A stretch of DNA of 64,000 nucleotides from Ilex aquifolium (taxonomy: Eukaryota > Streptophyta > Magnoliopsida > Aquifoliales > Aquifoliaceae), in contig OX637402.1 of assembly GCA_951799425.1 (NCBI GenBank), forward strand, positions 30,906,492-30,970,491, in the 5' to 3' direction. Under the pieces are notes generated by a model that did no database searches, was not told the origin of the DNA, and saw only the letters and a program-made list of their open reading frames with translations. Positions 45,967-58,467 of the stretch are shown here, piece by piece. The position numbers were made by a program, and so were the translations under genes. Every line of letters begins with the position of its first letter. Position 1 is the stretch's first letter.

Positions 45967-47304
45967 ATGGGTGGAATCTCAATCAAGTTCTTAGTACCCA
46001 TATTCAGCTTCATTCTTGTTTCTCTTTTCATCAATGTCCAAGGAGAAAATGGCACCAACAGAGAAGCACCTCATCTCATCATTGGCGGCGGTGGAGGTGG
46101 TGGCGGTGGTGGTTGCAACAATCAATATTGCAGTACTCCACCTCTTACATCTCAACGCCCTCCACACCCTCCACGCCCTCCACGACCACCGGCAGTACCA
46201 CCAGTTCCTCCTCCAAAAAAATTGGTTTTTGTAGATCAAAGACTGGCTGTGGTGTACCCTGCTATCCAGAAATTCAAGAGTGTCATCACCTCAGATCCTC
46301 TCGGCATCACCAAGTCCTGGCTAGGCTCAGACATATGCAACTACAAAGGCTTCTACTGTGATAATCCCCCAGACAACAAAACAGCCATTGCTCTTGCCTC
46401 CATTGATTTCAATGGCTTTCAACTCACTGCCCCAACCCTCGATGGCTTTCTCGATCAGCTACCCGATATTGCTCTCTTCCATGCAAATTCCAACAATTTC
46501 TCTGGCACCATATCACCCAAAATCTCAAACCTTCCATATCTCTATGAGCTAGATATAAGTAACAACCAGTTTTCTGGGTCATTTCCAACTGCTATTCTAG
46601 GCATGAACAGCCTATCTTTCTTGGACATTCGGTTCAATTTCTTCACTGGGTCTGTCCCACCACAGTTATTCATGAAAGATCTTGATGTTCTCTTCATCAA
46701 CAACAATAATTTCATGCAAAAGCTTCCTGATAATATAGGCGGCAGCCATGTCCTTTATCTTACCTTAGCCAACAACAAGTTCTTCGGCCCAATCCCACGA
46801 AGCTTTCCTAAATCCTTGTCCACTGTGAGTGAAGTTCTGTTCCTAAACAACATGCTAAGCGGCTGTCTTCCATATGAGATAGGGTTTCTGAAACAGGCCG
46901 TAGTGTTCGACGTCGGCAACAACCAGTTAACCGGTCCGATCCCATTCTCATTGGGATGCCTGGAAAATGTGGAGGTGGTGAATTTTGCTGGGAACTTGTT
47001 GTTTGGTGTGGTGCCGGACGTGGTGTGTGCACTGGGAAATTTGGTCAATTTATCACTGTCTGATAATTATTTCATACAAGTTGGGCCACTGTGTAGGAAG
47101 TTGATTTTGAGTGGAGTACTTGATGTTGGGAAGAATTGCATTCCTGGTCTTCCACTACAAAGATCAGTGGCTGAATGTGTGGCTTTCTTTGCTCAACCAA
47201 GGTATTGCCCTTTCATGCCAACCTACAATTTCATTCCTTGTTGGCTTCCTCACTTTAGTTCAATTCCACTGGGTCTTTCTGAGTTGGCTCCTTCTCCTTC
47301 TTAG
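45967..47304 (+). CDS. Secreted leucine-rich-repeat protein, At4g06744/LRX-like
   Basis: This is probably a cell-wall LRR protein related to leucine-rich-repeat extensins but lacking the C-terminal extensin domain. It is a single exon of 445 residues starting at ATG 45967. Residues 1-26 form a signal peptide ([20 protein letters not shown]). A ten-Gly run follows (near residue 40) and then a Pro-rich linker ([19 protein letters not shown]). The N-terminal LRR cap has paired cysteines ([14 protein letters not shown]). About ten plant-type repeats follow ([31 protein letters not shown]). The C-terminal cap has KNCIPG and RYCPF cysteines. In LRX proteins the LRR part binds RALF peptides; that role here is inference. 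A SINE lies on the minus strand in the 3' flank. Confidence 0.9.
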   Translation: MGGISIKFLVPIFSFILVSLFINVQGENGTNREAPHLIIGGGGGGGGGGCNNQYCSTPPLTSQRPPHPPRPPRPPAVPPVPPPKKLVFVDQRLAVVYPAIQKFKSVITSDPLGITKSWLGSDICNYKGFYCDNPPDNKTAIALASIDFNGFQLTAPTLDGFLDQLPDIALFHANSNNFSGTISPKISNLPYLYELDISNNQFSGSFPTAILGMNSLSFLDIRFNFFTGSVPPQLFMKDLDVLFINNNNFMQKLPDNIGGSHVLYLTLANNKFFGPIPRSFPKSLSTVSEVLFLNNMLSGCLPYEIGFLKQAVVFDVGNNQLTGPIPFSLGCLENVEVVNFAGNLLFGVVPDVVCALGNLVNLSLSDNYFIQVGPLCRKLILSGVLDVGKNCIPGLPLQRSVAECVAFFAQPRYCPFMPTYNFIPCWLPHFSSIPLGLSELAPSPS

Positions 47305-47341
47305 TCTGCACACACATGTATTTTTTTTTCTTGTAATTTTT

Positions 47342-47549
47342 TTTTTCAACGGTGAGGGATGTCCGGGCCAACTTACACGCGCCTCGATTAATCCCCTCCC
47401 TAGTCCAATCAAAGACTATCCATGTCAAGATTAATGTATTCATGAGGGGATAAATATCTTATAGTTTGACTTTAATGGGTTGTCAAGATTCACATTCAAG
47501 ACGTCTGGTTTATAACTCGTCCCTATTACCACTTGAGCCACCATTGGAA
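47342..47549 (-). mobile_element. tRNA-type SINE, minus strand, near full length
   Basis: Read on the minus strand: A-box-like TGGCTCAAGTGGTAATAGG, B-box-like CTTGAATGTGAATCTTG, then GGCGCGTGTAAGTTGGCCCG and CACCGTTGAAAAAAAAAA. The GTTGGCCCGGACATCCC portion recalls the Au-type plant SINE. Flanks TTGTAATTTTT and TTGTATTTTTC look like an imperfect target duplication. It lies just past the LRR stop, probably in its 3' UTR. Confidence 0.83.
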
Positions 47550-47553
47550 TTGT

Positions 47554-48314
47554 ATTTTTCACAATGTTTGAATTTCGTTAATCACAATCGTTTGTTCACT
47601 TTTTCAGCATATGGTGTAGTTGAAATACATATAAAATTCATGTGATTCTACGATCTTTTCCATCCCTCAAGCGAACAATTAGGACCTAAAAATACGACAT
47701 GATATACTTATCAAATGATCGGTGTTTCAAATAAAGAAGTTTAATAGTTATAGTTTTAAAAATAATATAAGAACATATCATTTATCACATCATAAATTAG
47801 ATCTATAAATTAAATAAAATTTTAAGGTTTCAATAACATTGTTCGGACACAATCATATGCGTGAAACAAACGATGACTTGACTCTATTATTACGTCATCA
47901 ATACCTACTACTATCACATTCAAGACAAATGAGGCCCACAATTACTTAAATCATTGAATTATTTAATGCTTAAAGCATGGTTTAATTGTCGTCTAGTTAA
48001 GGAAGAACTTCACCAACAAAGCTTATCAATGTCTTATTTATCAAACAGCCTCGTCGGTGGTCACTGTTCTTTGTTTTAAAAGGCTTAAAAAATGTTAATG
48101 GCGAGCAGCTGATCATACCAGAGTGGAGCCATCTTTAATTATTTCGTGGATAAAATTAAGAGAACGAAACTTTTTTATTGTTTCCTTTTCGGTGCAAATC
48201 AGCAAGATTAGTGTTTCCTTTGATTGAGCCGACACTGATATGGCTATGCATAATGCTCAACTGACAAGAACGTTAGTACAAGCTATTGGCCAAGAAATTC
48301 TTATTTGGTTTTTT
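47554..48314. other. AT-rich intergenic DNA
   Basis: I see no gene, RNA or repeat with definable ends here. Confidence 0.4.
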
Positions 48315-49039
48315 ACGGGACTTTAGGCGGCTCAACAGTTCTCAGATCGACACGTGAAAAGATATAGCCGTTATAGAACTCAAAAGGCGCCGAGGAGTAA
48401 TGGCTCAAAAAAGCCGAGTACACATACTGACACCAGCATTTAAGAAGGCTTGACATCTCATTAATGAAGACTTGAGTGATTATGACAAGGCTATTAATGA
48501 GTCTCTGCATCTTCGAGATCCAAACTGACAGTCATGATTGCAGAGGATTAATGACTATTGCGCCGAGCATATGTCTTTAGCGCACCCTGAGGTACTGTTC
48601 CCCGAGCATTAAACACTCGGGAATGGGCAGCAAGTGCCAATCAGATGAACTTTAATGACCGGAGTTAGGATCATAAGTGCTCAGCATGCCCCAAACAGTC
48701 ATCATATCGCCCGAGTGACTAGTCACGAGAATCTGAATAGAGAACACTCATTACGCATGAATAAGAGTGCAGATCATTAAATGTCGAGATGAGACTCCCT
48801 GCCCTTGCACTCATTGCTAATCCAGGTATAAATACTCCTCAGAAAAATGAACAAAAGTACGAAAACTAAACTAAGAAAAGAAAAATACATTGTGCTGAAG
48901 CCTCCAGACGCTTACTGACTTAAGCTTCGGAGGGGATAAACCGGGTGTTCACCTGGCCACTTCTCTGACCTTTTGGTTGTTTCAGGTTCATCATCGAGAG
49001 GATATCCGTGCAGTTTCTTAATCTAACTTTTGTACCAGT
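48315..49039 (+). mobile_element. LTR retroelement LTR, copy 1
   Basis: This approximately 725-bp block aligns along its length with 49673-50380 in the same orientation. Shared marks, in order, are ACTTTAGGCGG/ATTTTAGGCGG, ATTAATGAGT, GTTGCGCCGA/ATTGCGCCGA, CCAGGTATAAATAC (TATA-like) and TTCGGAGGGGAT. The style is of a plant Gypsy-type LTR. The copies are well diverged, so the insertion is old. Boundaries are approximate. Confidence 0.65.
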
Positions 49040-49672
49040 GAGATTCTTAATTGAAACTCCAATATGACGAAATCAACCTCTAAAACATGCTTATACAATA
49101 TAGTATATCTATAGTTCTATACATAATATATAGCAAAATGTATAGTTTAGGTGGTCTCCATCTTAGTATTTTGCTTCAGATAAATTCTGGAAAGAGATAA
49201 TGGCGATGGGACCCCCATTGGCCCTTGTGTAAATTAGTCATCTTCTTTTATATATGATTATGCTGTGAATGAAAGCGACTAAAGTGAAGTGAAGGGAGCA
49301 ACCAGACATTGAAAAGCTTGTGGGAGATTAAGTAATTTATCAACCTAGCTAGCTCAATTTAAAAGCACAGCAGGGCAGTATTTTTTTTCCAGAGGAAAGG
49401 ATAAAGCTATGCATACCAGAAGAAAATAAAGGTTAATTGGGTTCGAAGAGGTTGATTTGTGTTCTACTGCATTAATAGTGGAACAATATGGATTATACCA
49501 TACCATATGATATGACATTAGTTAAAGCCTATTTCATCCCTGGTGGTGACTGATGGCTTCAAATCCCAACAAATTGTGCGGATTTAGAGCAATTCTTGGG
49601 GACCTATTGTCCGTCAGGGAGGCTTGGATTGGCCTCTAAGAGGCTCATTATGCCCTTACTCATGGATCGAAA
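49040..49672. other. Spacer between two related LTRs
   Basis: About 630 bp with no retroelement protein coding, no obvious primer-binding site and no gene. It may be the core of a short non-coding retroelement or unrelated DNA between two solo LTRs. Confidence 0.4.
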
Positions 49673-50380
49673 CTGACAGGATTTTAGGCGGTTCGACAAG
49701 GATAAATGGACATGGGCAATTACAATCGTTAAGGAGCGCAAATGGTGCTTGGGAAAGACACCGAAGAGTTATGACAGGAAGGGCCGAGTATGCCCCTCAG
49801 AGCCTAGCATTAAAAAGAATTTGACAACTCATTAATGGGATTTTGAGTGACTACAACAGAGTCATTAATGAGTATCCAGATCCTCGAAAAATGTATAAAC
49901 AGTCATCATTACAAGATATTAATGGCTGTTGCGCCGACGTGAAGTCCTCGGTCATTCCCGAGGTTGCTTGCTTCCAACTAGTAAACGTTTGGGTGTAGGT
50001 GTCAGGCACCAAGAGGAGGTATTTAATGACCAGTGGATGAGCCATAAATGCTCGGCGGTTCTAGAACAAAGGTCCACTCGTCCGAGGGGATAGTTCTTAT
50101 TCTGCTAAGATAAGACTACATGCCATTAAATTCTAAGATGAAACTCAAAGATAATGTCATCATTGCAAACCCAGGTATAAATACCCTTCAAGAAACTGAA
50201 TCAAGGTACACAATCTGAAAATAGAGAATATATTGTGCTCATGACTCCAACGCCGACTGACTTGAGTTTCGGAGGGGATTAGTCTACACATCCGGCCTCT
50301 TTTTTTAATTCTTTGTTTCAGGTCCATCATTTAAGATAGTTCCACGCGTCGCTATCTCAATTCATTATAAAAATTCATCA
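49673..50380 (+). mobile_element. LTR retroelement LTR, copy 2
   Basis: It begins about TGACAGGATTTTAGGCGG and ends about AAATTCATCA, which fits TG...CA. It carries CCCAGGTATAAATACCC (TATA-like) and GGAGGGGATTAG towards the 3' side like copy 1. The same ancestral family is likely. Old, with approximate ends. Confidence 0.65.
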
Positions 50381-52468
50381 GTGCAAAAACCCTCACTACC
50401 TACGGCAAAAAGAAAAAGAAAAAGAAACACTCAATGATGTAAACAGTCAACTGGCAGCGTTGGGTTCTACTTTCTAGACCTCATTAGGAAGCCAGACTAC
50501 TATACTGCACAATCAAAACTGTCGTGATGAATTTATCCCAGAAATTGGTTTCGTTGTCTCTTTCTTTTTTTTCTTCAGTAAGTTAGTTCTGTTGTCGATC
50601 AATCTAGATTATGGAATCTCTTTTCTGTCAGAAAGCAAGTTACAAATGCATTCAAAACATGGTGGTGACAAGGACGCCATATATATATCCTAAAGTTATT
50701 TTTCTGCAAGACGTTCTCTTGTATAAAATACTACATTGAACATCAGTTCTGAATAACTTATAGGCCCAACCACCAAGCCAATCTCTTCCCAATATAAATT
50801 GTTATCCCAACAAGCCATAGACCTATACAATAAACTAAGAGAACTCTAGAATGCCTCAATATTAGTGAGTGTGTGAGCTGCTTGTGTAGCAGTCCCTTTT
50901 GGCATTATTACCTTCAGGGCGGTGAGGGACTCCTTCATCACCTTACACCATTCATATGTAACTTTGTTTTTTCTAATCTCTTTTTGTTACCTCCAGCAAA
51001 GCTCGGTTAGTGTCAATTGTTACAATCTACTAAAATTGCTAACTGAACAAAATCATCTTTCCTTTTGATGGTCCTTTTCGACTATTGTTTTTGCATCTGT
51101 TTAGTTTTTTGGATCGAAAAATGATTGCGATATTGATGTGGGGCTCCAGCAGTTTGGACAAATGAGCGGGAGCTCTCAATCAGCTAAAAACAGATGTTTA
51201 CACATGCTCATGTCAATTAGAAGTTTTGGTTTAGCTCAAGTTCCTAATACGCACCATATCAAAAACACACTTGGGGGAAGCTCACAGCAAAAACCTCAGT
51301 TCTACTACTACCTTTGCTATCCCACTAATGGGTTAGGGAAGAGATCGAGACCATGGCCCTCTTCCATTTCAACTAGTGGATGAATGTGGTTTTTTTCCCT
51401 ATGGGAATAGAAAGCAACCCTTGGACCACTCCTCACTTTCCAAACATTCCCCCAAGTTAACGGGCTAGGATTGAAGATTACAATGTTATTTTTTCTGTAA
51501 TTTTCTTTGGTGAGGAAAGGTTATGAATTTGAGGAAATATTAGCTCTCTGAAGGATAGATATTCATGAGAAAAAAAGGAGGAGGATAGGTGTCGTATTGG
51601 GTCACGGGACACTCGTGCATTTTGGGGGCCCAATTCCAGCTTTCCTGATCTATAGGATATTCTACTGCCCGAGACTGAGACCCCAAAAAAGGAGGCAGAA
51701 GCAGGAACAAAACCTCCCTCATGTGCAGAACAGAGACAACATATCTATCATCAATGGCCCAAAGAAGTTGTCAGCAGAAGTCCATTGCCCAAAGTCATAC
51801 TCCATTGAATTTGCAACACCGCAGGTTAAGTGGTTTTTTTTTTTTATATTAGGATTTAGGAGGAAGATGACGAGATTCGAATTTGAGATCTTAAAATTCA
51901 ACAGTTAGATAATAATTATTAGGCCAACTACTAAACTCCACTTTCACTTGTCAATCAAGTTAAAATGAGAACAAAACAGTGAAAAATGTTGTACAACTAC
52001 CCAATGAGCCAGTTCTTATTAACCAACACTCACACGGGTGTATCACTGCCCACTCAAAAACATGTCAACGAACGTAGTATGGAAACCTTGCAGTACCAAA
52101 AACCTTAATAATGTTTTTGGTATTTTAACCTTACTCTCTTGTTAAGTTGGCAGATTATGCCTCAAAAGCATTATTTCAAATTAAAATTACTAATTATAGT
52201 AAAAATAGTGTTTTACCTTTTTTTTTGATAACGCAAGAACCCACCAATCGAGCTCATTTGAACCCGCGACCGATAGTTTACTTCAGCTCATGCGCAAAAC
52301 TTTCTTTCTTCGCACAACAGTTATATCTAAGGGGAGTCGTCCCAAGGAACAATTTCATTGAACCCTTGACCAGTAAGGAGGACATGTTTCTCGTCCAATA
52401 AATTTTTGGCGCATGTAAAATTTTTTAAATGTATATTATTATATTATTTTTATACATAATTTGATAGC
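50381..52468. other. Intergenic DNA, no supported gene
   Basis: Short open frames (for example 51138-51383 and 51597-51908) match nothing I know. At about 52217-52390, TTTTTTTTGATAACGCAAGA plus a reversed B-box-like CATTTGAACCCGCGACC suggests an old minus-strand SINE-like repeat. Nothing else is definable. Confidence 0.4.
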
Positions 52469-52477
52469 AATCAAATC

Positions 52478-53030
52478 AGTTTTTTTTAAAACTTGACTTG
52501 ACTTGACTCGACTCGACTCGACTCGACCCAACCCGACCCAGAGGGTTGACCCGGTGAACCGGAGCCTAAACCGGACTGGTTCTCATATTGGATCGCTTAT
52601 GTAAAGAAACCGGATAAAACTCGTTCAACCGAACGGTTCTTTCCCCAGCTCGTTGAACCGGACGATTTTTGTCAAACCCGCTGGATCAAGAAAAATGTTA
52701 TAAAATAAGGATTTTGGGTATTTTTGCCCTAATTTGATCTTTATCGCTCTGAGCAGCTGAGCCTCTACCTCTCGTTCTCCTCTCTGCCTCATCGTTGAAG
52801 TCTGAGGTTTGATGACTCTCAGCCTCTCAATCCGATTCAGTCATCTCTCTCTCTGCAATGTGGCTAGCTCGCTCACTCGAACAATCGAACAAACTACAAT
52901 TTTACTAAGGTAGGACAAGACTCGTTCAAATCTTCAATGGCGAGTTGCTTCACTCCTACTTCTCTACGAATTTCATTCTCTAAGACACAACAACAGGTAC
53001 CGTCTCTCTCTGTCTCTGTCACTCTCTCTC

Positions 53031-53061
<31 letters not shown>

Positions 53062-53580
53062 CCTGGGATTCACTCGATCAAGTTTTTAACTTGAACATTC
53101 GAACAAATTATCGGCTTACGAAGGCAGGACAAGACTAACTCAGATCTTTATTGGTGATTTGCTTAACCCCCTCCTTCTCTGTGTCTTTCTCTTGAGACTT
53201 GAGAATCTTGAGACATGCAGGTACTCTCTCATTCTCTCTATCTCTGTGCTGGTTAGATCTAATATGATTTGTGTGAATTCTTATAAAGTTGATTTCAAGA
53301 ACTATGCAATTAAGAGCATATTTGATTTGATTAACAGCACATTAGGCAATTGTATTGGAATTGAATGTATTGGTTTGATAATTTTTGAGTGTTTGTTTGA
53401 TTTAATATATATTAAACATGTTATTTTTATAATTATTATAATTTTTTAGCCTATTTATTATCATTAATAATTATTTTTTATTATATAATCGATTCCACCA
53501 ATAACTCGGTGGTTAAACCAATAATCTATTGATTCGATCCCTTCGACGGACCGATATCCGGATCGAGTTTTAAAATTATG
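52478..53580 (+). mobile_element. Mutator-like element with possible captured exon (Pack-MULE type)
   Basis: Flanking 9-mers AATCAAATC (52469-52477) and AATCAAACC (53581-53589) match at eight of nine. The ends AGTTTTTTTTAAAACTTGAC and (complement) CATAATTTTAAAACTCGATC are short inverted repeats, backed by GACTCGACTCG and CCGGATCG subterminal DNA. Inside, GC-richer host-like DNA at 52725-53000 reads like a 5' leader. An ATG at 52937 encodes MASCFTPTSLRISFSKTQQQ and stops at a GT splice donor (CAG|GTACCG at 52996-52997). The peptide has the Ser/Thr-rich, acid-free look of a chloroplast transit peptide. A diverged second copy of this block follows at about 53080-53230. Confidence 0.55.
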
Positions 53581-53589
53581 AATCAAACC

Positions 53590-54121
53590 AAAACCTAGGC
53601 TTATCAACGAGGGAGTGAGAGAGGGAAATGTGGGAAATGAATCCCCACCTTTCTTTTCCTTCTCCCACCTTCACGTGATTCTGAATATGCCTGCAGGACG
53701 CTTATGTCACGTCCTGGTCACTCTTGTCCACTACCCACTTCACTCTCTCTCCTCCTCTGTTCTTGTGAAAACTTCACATGGATACTAGATGGATAGGTCA
53801 TGTAGAACCTGCTGAGAGGAGAGGACAGAAAAGAAAGAAAATTAAATAAGAAAATGCTACATAACCCAAATGAAACCCAAAAATTAAAACCCAAATAAAT
53901 ATCATTCTTTGGATGAGTGTGAAACGAGTGGGTCTCACTGAAAAAATTGATAGGATCCACTCATCCAAGGGATGATATACATTTGAGTTATAACTTTTTA
54001 AGTTTTATTTGAGTTTTGTATCATTTCAATTAAATACCCCAATTACAGAGAGCTTAGGTCAATCAACTATCAAGCTATCAAGTTCTTTGATCCTCTCTCT
54101 CTTTGTTCTGTGTCAGACAAG
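53590..54121 (+). other. Upstream region of the receptor-like kinase
   Basis: It contains a pyrimidine-rich leader (TCCTCTCTCTCTTTGTTCTG) just before the ATG and W-box-like TTGAC-type sequence is sparse. No other gene is seen. Confidence 0.4.
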
Positions 54122-56883
54122 ATGAATACCCAGTTGCTTCAAATTGCGATTATTCTCTTCTCTCTCTTCAACTTTGATTCAGCTTCATCTTCTACAAACT
54201 TATTACTAACGTCTGATGCTTCAGCTCTGTTAGCATTCAAATCCAAAGCCGATTTGGGCGACAAACTTCGATTCTCTCCAAACACCAGCTTCGATTTCTG
54301 CAAATGGCAAGGTGTAAAATGCCTCCAAAGCAAAGTGGTCCGGGTCGTCCTCGAAGGCTTCAGTCTTGGTGGCATTTTCAGTCCCGACACTTTGACTCGT
54401 CTCGACCAGCTACGAGTCCTGAGTTTGCAGAACAACTCGCTCACCGGTCCAATCCCTGATCTCTCCGGACTACTCAACCTCAAAGCCCTCTTTCTCGACC
54501 AAAACTCGTTTGCCGGTGGAATCCCACCTTCGGTTTCAAACCTTCATCGTCTACGAACTCTCGATCTCTCTCATAACAACCTCAGTGGTTCAATACCTCC
54601 CTCTTTGATCAGTTTAGAGCGGTTATACTATCTCCGATTAGACTCCAACCGGTTCAACGGTTCGATGCCTCCACTCAACCAGTCCTCTCTCCAAATCCTC
54701 AATGTTTCCACAAACAATTTAACTGGTGCCATTCCGATAACCACTACTTTACTCCGTTTTCACTCTTCGTCCTTTTCAGGGAACCCTGGACTCTGCGGTG
54801 AGATTATACATGAAGAATGCCGCCCAATAGAACCCTTTTTTGCCCCTTCAACTATTTCACCCCCGCCGCCGCCACCACCGGTGGTGCTTGGCCAGAATAA
54901 GCAGTTCCAAAGTGTTGAGTTGACGCCGCCGAGACCAAGAAAACACAAAAGAATTGCCATGATAATCGGCTTCTCAACCGGAACATTCATCATAATCGGT
55001 TCCATTCTCTGCCTTGTTATGGCTAGAAAGAAATGCAAAAACTCAAAGGTCACAAATCCAGCGATGGCTTCGGATTCCACTGCCACCGCCAATGCGGAGG
55101 CGCTGATGAGAATGGAAGAAGACAACGAATTGGAGGAGAAGGTGAAGAAAGTACAAGAGGATATGCAAATGCAACTGCGGAAGAGTGGGAATTTAGTGTT
55201 CTGTGCGGGTGAATCACAGGTTTATACGCTGGAGCAGCTAATGAGAGCTTCTGCTGAGCTGCTCGGAAGAGGGACGATTGGGACGACTTACAAGGCGGTG
55301 CTTGACAACCGTTTGATCGTCTGTGTGAAGAGATTAGAAGCCGGAAAACTCGCCGGAACTGGCAGTGAGGAATTCGAGCGGCACATGGAATCAGTGGGTG
55401 GACTCAGACATCCGAATTTGGTTCCACTCAGGGCATATTTTCAGGCGAAGGATGAGAAGCTTTTGGTGTATGATTACCAGCCCAATGGCAGTCTCTTCTC
55501 TCTCATTCACGGTAACCATTGACCCAACTAAGCTCTTATATTCTCTTCTCTGCTGCTATGTGGTGTTAACCCGTTAATTAGAGAAAATCAAGAATTTCTA
55601 ATCTTGGCAACTTGAATTAAGGTGAATTTAATTCGGGGTAGGTGGTTATGAATCTTTGTTAATGATAATTAAGTTGGATCAAATTTGAAATTGAAGATAT
55701 CTAAGTTTCTTTTGTTAATTTCTTTCATATTGAAACTAATTCCAGATTAAATTCACTAATTTTGTGTTTGGTATGGTGAACGGAAAAAGAAAAAAAAAAG
55801 ATGAAAAGGGGATTGATAAACCATCGTGCTATTTTTTATTTTTTTTTTGGAACAATGTGCTATTTCAAATAGTCGCAAGATTGAACTGTAAATTCAGATA
55901 TTCTAATTTTAGATTTTGACAAAAATTTTTTAGAGTTAAATTACAAGGGATTTATGCTCGTGAATATCTTAGTTTTGACATGAGTGATTTATTTTTGATC
56001 AAATTAAAAATGAGATTAATCAAAAAATACGTAAATTGGACACAACAACTTTATCATTAAACAAAAAAAGAAAAGATTTAATCCTCAAATTATTTCTTGC
56101 AAAGAACAACAATCTCGCAGCTGACTACGTTGGGAATTGACGTATCAATTATGACTGTCGGGTTACGATATGGCGTCGGGTCCTATTACTCTGATTGCTT
56201 TACTTTATAGCAGAATCACCGTCGACGTGTGCGGTCAGAAGATAGATAGGTCTGATGGGGGCCACATGACGTGGCATTTAAAATTATATATCTCTTTTCT
56301 TTTGACTTTGTCAAAGTTTCCACATGTGCGTGCAGGTTCAAAATCAGCAAGAGCAAAGCCACTTCACTGGACTTCTTGCTTGAAAATAGCAGAGGACGTA
56401 GCACAAGGTCTCTCTTACATCCACCAAGCATGGAGGCTTGTCCATGGCAATCTCAAGTCCTCCAACGTCCTCCTCGGCTCCGACTTCGAGGCCTGCCTCA
56501 CCGACTACTGCCTTTCCGTCTTAGCCACCTCTTTCTCCTCCGATGACCACCCTGATTCCGCCGCCTACAAAGCCCCTGAAACTCGAAAATCCAGCCACCA
56601 TGCAACCTCCAAGTCCGACGTGTACTCATTTGGTGTTCTACTGCTTGAGCTTTTAACCGGAAAGCCTCCGTCAGAACACCCATTTTTAATGCCCGATGAC
56701 ATGATCAACTGGGTTAGATTGAGTAGGGAAGATGATGCAGGCGGGGATGAGGAGCGGCTAAGTATGATTCTTGAGGTGGCTATAGCGTGTAGTGCGGTGT
56801 CGACTGAGCATAGACCAACCATGTGGCAAGTGTTGAAGATGATACAGGAGATTAAAGAGGCAGTTTTAATGGAGGATAATTGA
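54122..56883 (+). CDS. LRR-III receptor-like kinase, probably inactive (At5g67200-like)
   Basis: Plasma-membrane receptor-like protein. Exons 54122-55511 and 56336-56883 join in frame (1938 nt, 645 residues, TGA). The upstream open frame begins with GTG; ATG 54122 starts a signal peptide ([18 protein letters not shown]). An LRR cap (FCKWQGVKC) and about five repeats follow ([17 protein letters not shown]), then a Pro-rich linker (SPPPPPPP) and one membrane span at about 278-300. A short acidic/basic helix ([16 protein letters not shown]) precedes the kinase-like domain. The Gly loop ([10 protein letters not shown]) and Lys403 (VCVKRLE) are present. The catalytic HRD is HGN (VHGNLKSSN) and DFG is DYC (LTDYCLS), so phosphotransfer is unlikely. 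This fits the At5g67200 group of LRR-III pseudokinases. The intron (824 bp) holds a SINE-like repeat. Confidence 0.93.
55867..56080 (+). mobile_element. Diverged SINE in the receptor-kinase intron
   Basis: Blocks GAACTGTAAATTCAGATAT, TTACAAGGGATTTATGCTC-like, TTTTGACATGAGTGATTTAT and a final CATTAAACAAAAAAAG occur in the same order as in the SINE at 41140. No clean target duplication is seen, so it is older. Confidence 0.55.
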
Positions 56884-57167
56884 ATTGGACCACTTACAAG
56901 GACGTTCCAGCAGCTAGGTAGTCATTGTTTGTTTGTTTGTTGTACTATTATACAGATGAGTACTAATGCAGTGTAAAATGATACAGCAGGAAACAAAGGC
57001 AGGGCCACTTCTTTTGCCTTTTGTTCAATTATTTTTTTTGTAGCCTTTGTCGTGAGTGAGTGAATTGTTGCACTGATGTACATAGTTCCATGTTTGGTTT
57101 TGGTGTTGCATTGTGGTGAATCTGGTGATAGGTGTAACCGGAGTCGATTCTAGACGGAAATTATATT

Positions 57168-57672
57168 ATGCTTGGTTTGGTAAGAAGGATGAAAAGTAAG
57201 AGAGATATATTTTATATCCTCTAAGGAAGGAAATTAAGAATCATACACTTTTCTTCCTTTGTGTTTGATGAAAAATAAAAATGATTAATTATTTTTTTTT
57301 GTACTTGGTAAGATAGAAAAAATATTTTTTTATTATTTTTAATTTTTAAAATTTCCTTTTAAAAAAGTATAAATATATATTTTATTATTATATTTATATA
57401 TCAAATTAATGTATACATAATATATATATATATATCAAATGATATATAGACAAATAAGATATATTTCAACACAAACAATTAATTTTTTATCTATTTTTTT
57501 TCTAATTTTGGAGGGATTAATTTTGGTGAGTTGAAAGAAAAGTTCATTCATTTATTTTTCCATCTATTCTATTTTTTTTCCTTATCAAACATGATGTTTT
57601 ATTTATTTTTCCAATTTTTCATCCTTTCAACTTTTTATCCTTCTATTTTTTTACCGTACCAAACGGAGCATT
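57168..57672 (+). mobile_element. GTTTGGTA-family TIR element, copy D, uninterrupted
   Basis: The ends TATGCTTGGTTTGGTA and (complement) AATGCTCCGTTTGGTA are inverted repeats. It is a 505-bp reference copy without the insertions seen in copies A to C. It preserves the empty site (GTAAGATAGAAAAAATA) for the hAT at 30352. No coding content. Confidence 0.78.
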
Positions 57673-58467
57673 GGAATAATGTTATTTGTAAGGGTGTTAA
57701 CCGTATCATGTTAAAAAGTTATGTGTTAGGTTAAACAGGAGACGGGTGAAAAATAAGTAAATCTATACACGACACGTTTAATAAACGGGTGAAAAATCTC
57801 AACAAAAAATAAATAAGTAACACGACATGACTTGTTCAACCCGTTTAGTTTTAAACGAATCGTGTTGGATAGGGTCAGGTTAATACGGTAACCCACTCGT
57901 TAGACCCATTTAAGTCCTATTTGTTTAAAAATGTTATATAATTTTATAAAACTAACAAACTAATACAAAAAAATGTGATATTTTGAGATACCACACCATA
58001 TTACAAAAGTACAAATAACAATCTAAAACAACTAAATTCCACCAACAACCATATTACAAACCACAAATATAATTCGAAACAACCAAGTTACAATCATTTT
58101 ACAAACCATAATCCCAAAGAATCAAATTACACCAAAGAAACACAAAATCAAACTCCACCAAATCCCACGAAAGAGAGCAAATATCCACCTCCACAACAAC
58201 GAGTAGATTCAACAACTAAATTATCATGCCCTACACAAATCGAAATGATATATTATATAACATTAATTATTAAATAAACTCATAACTAGAAAAGTAACAA
58301 TTACTTGGCATTACAAGTTACAGATTTCAATAACTCTCTTTAGTCTTGATCAAGGATAAATATATTATTAGAACATTGAATGGATTTAGCTTTAATAGAC
58401 TTCATATTTTGATTAAAAACATCATCATCTATTTTTCTTTCCGAATCATCACTAGAATCATCTACAA

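Noticed and set aside
46016-47048. Alternative-frame and antisense open frames within the secreted LRR gene
   Set aside because: They overlap a 445-residue frame with a signal peptide and regular LRR spacing, and have no features of their own.
51540-51722. A possible organelle-derived coding fragment (YPIDQESWNWAPKMHECPVT)
   Set aside because: I could not match it to any plastid or mitochondrial gene and the frame is short.
54139-55125. Antisense frames over the receptor-like kinase exon 1
   Set aside because: They are shadows of the sense LRR and linker coding; no conserved motif.
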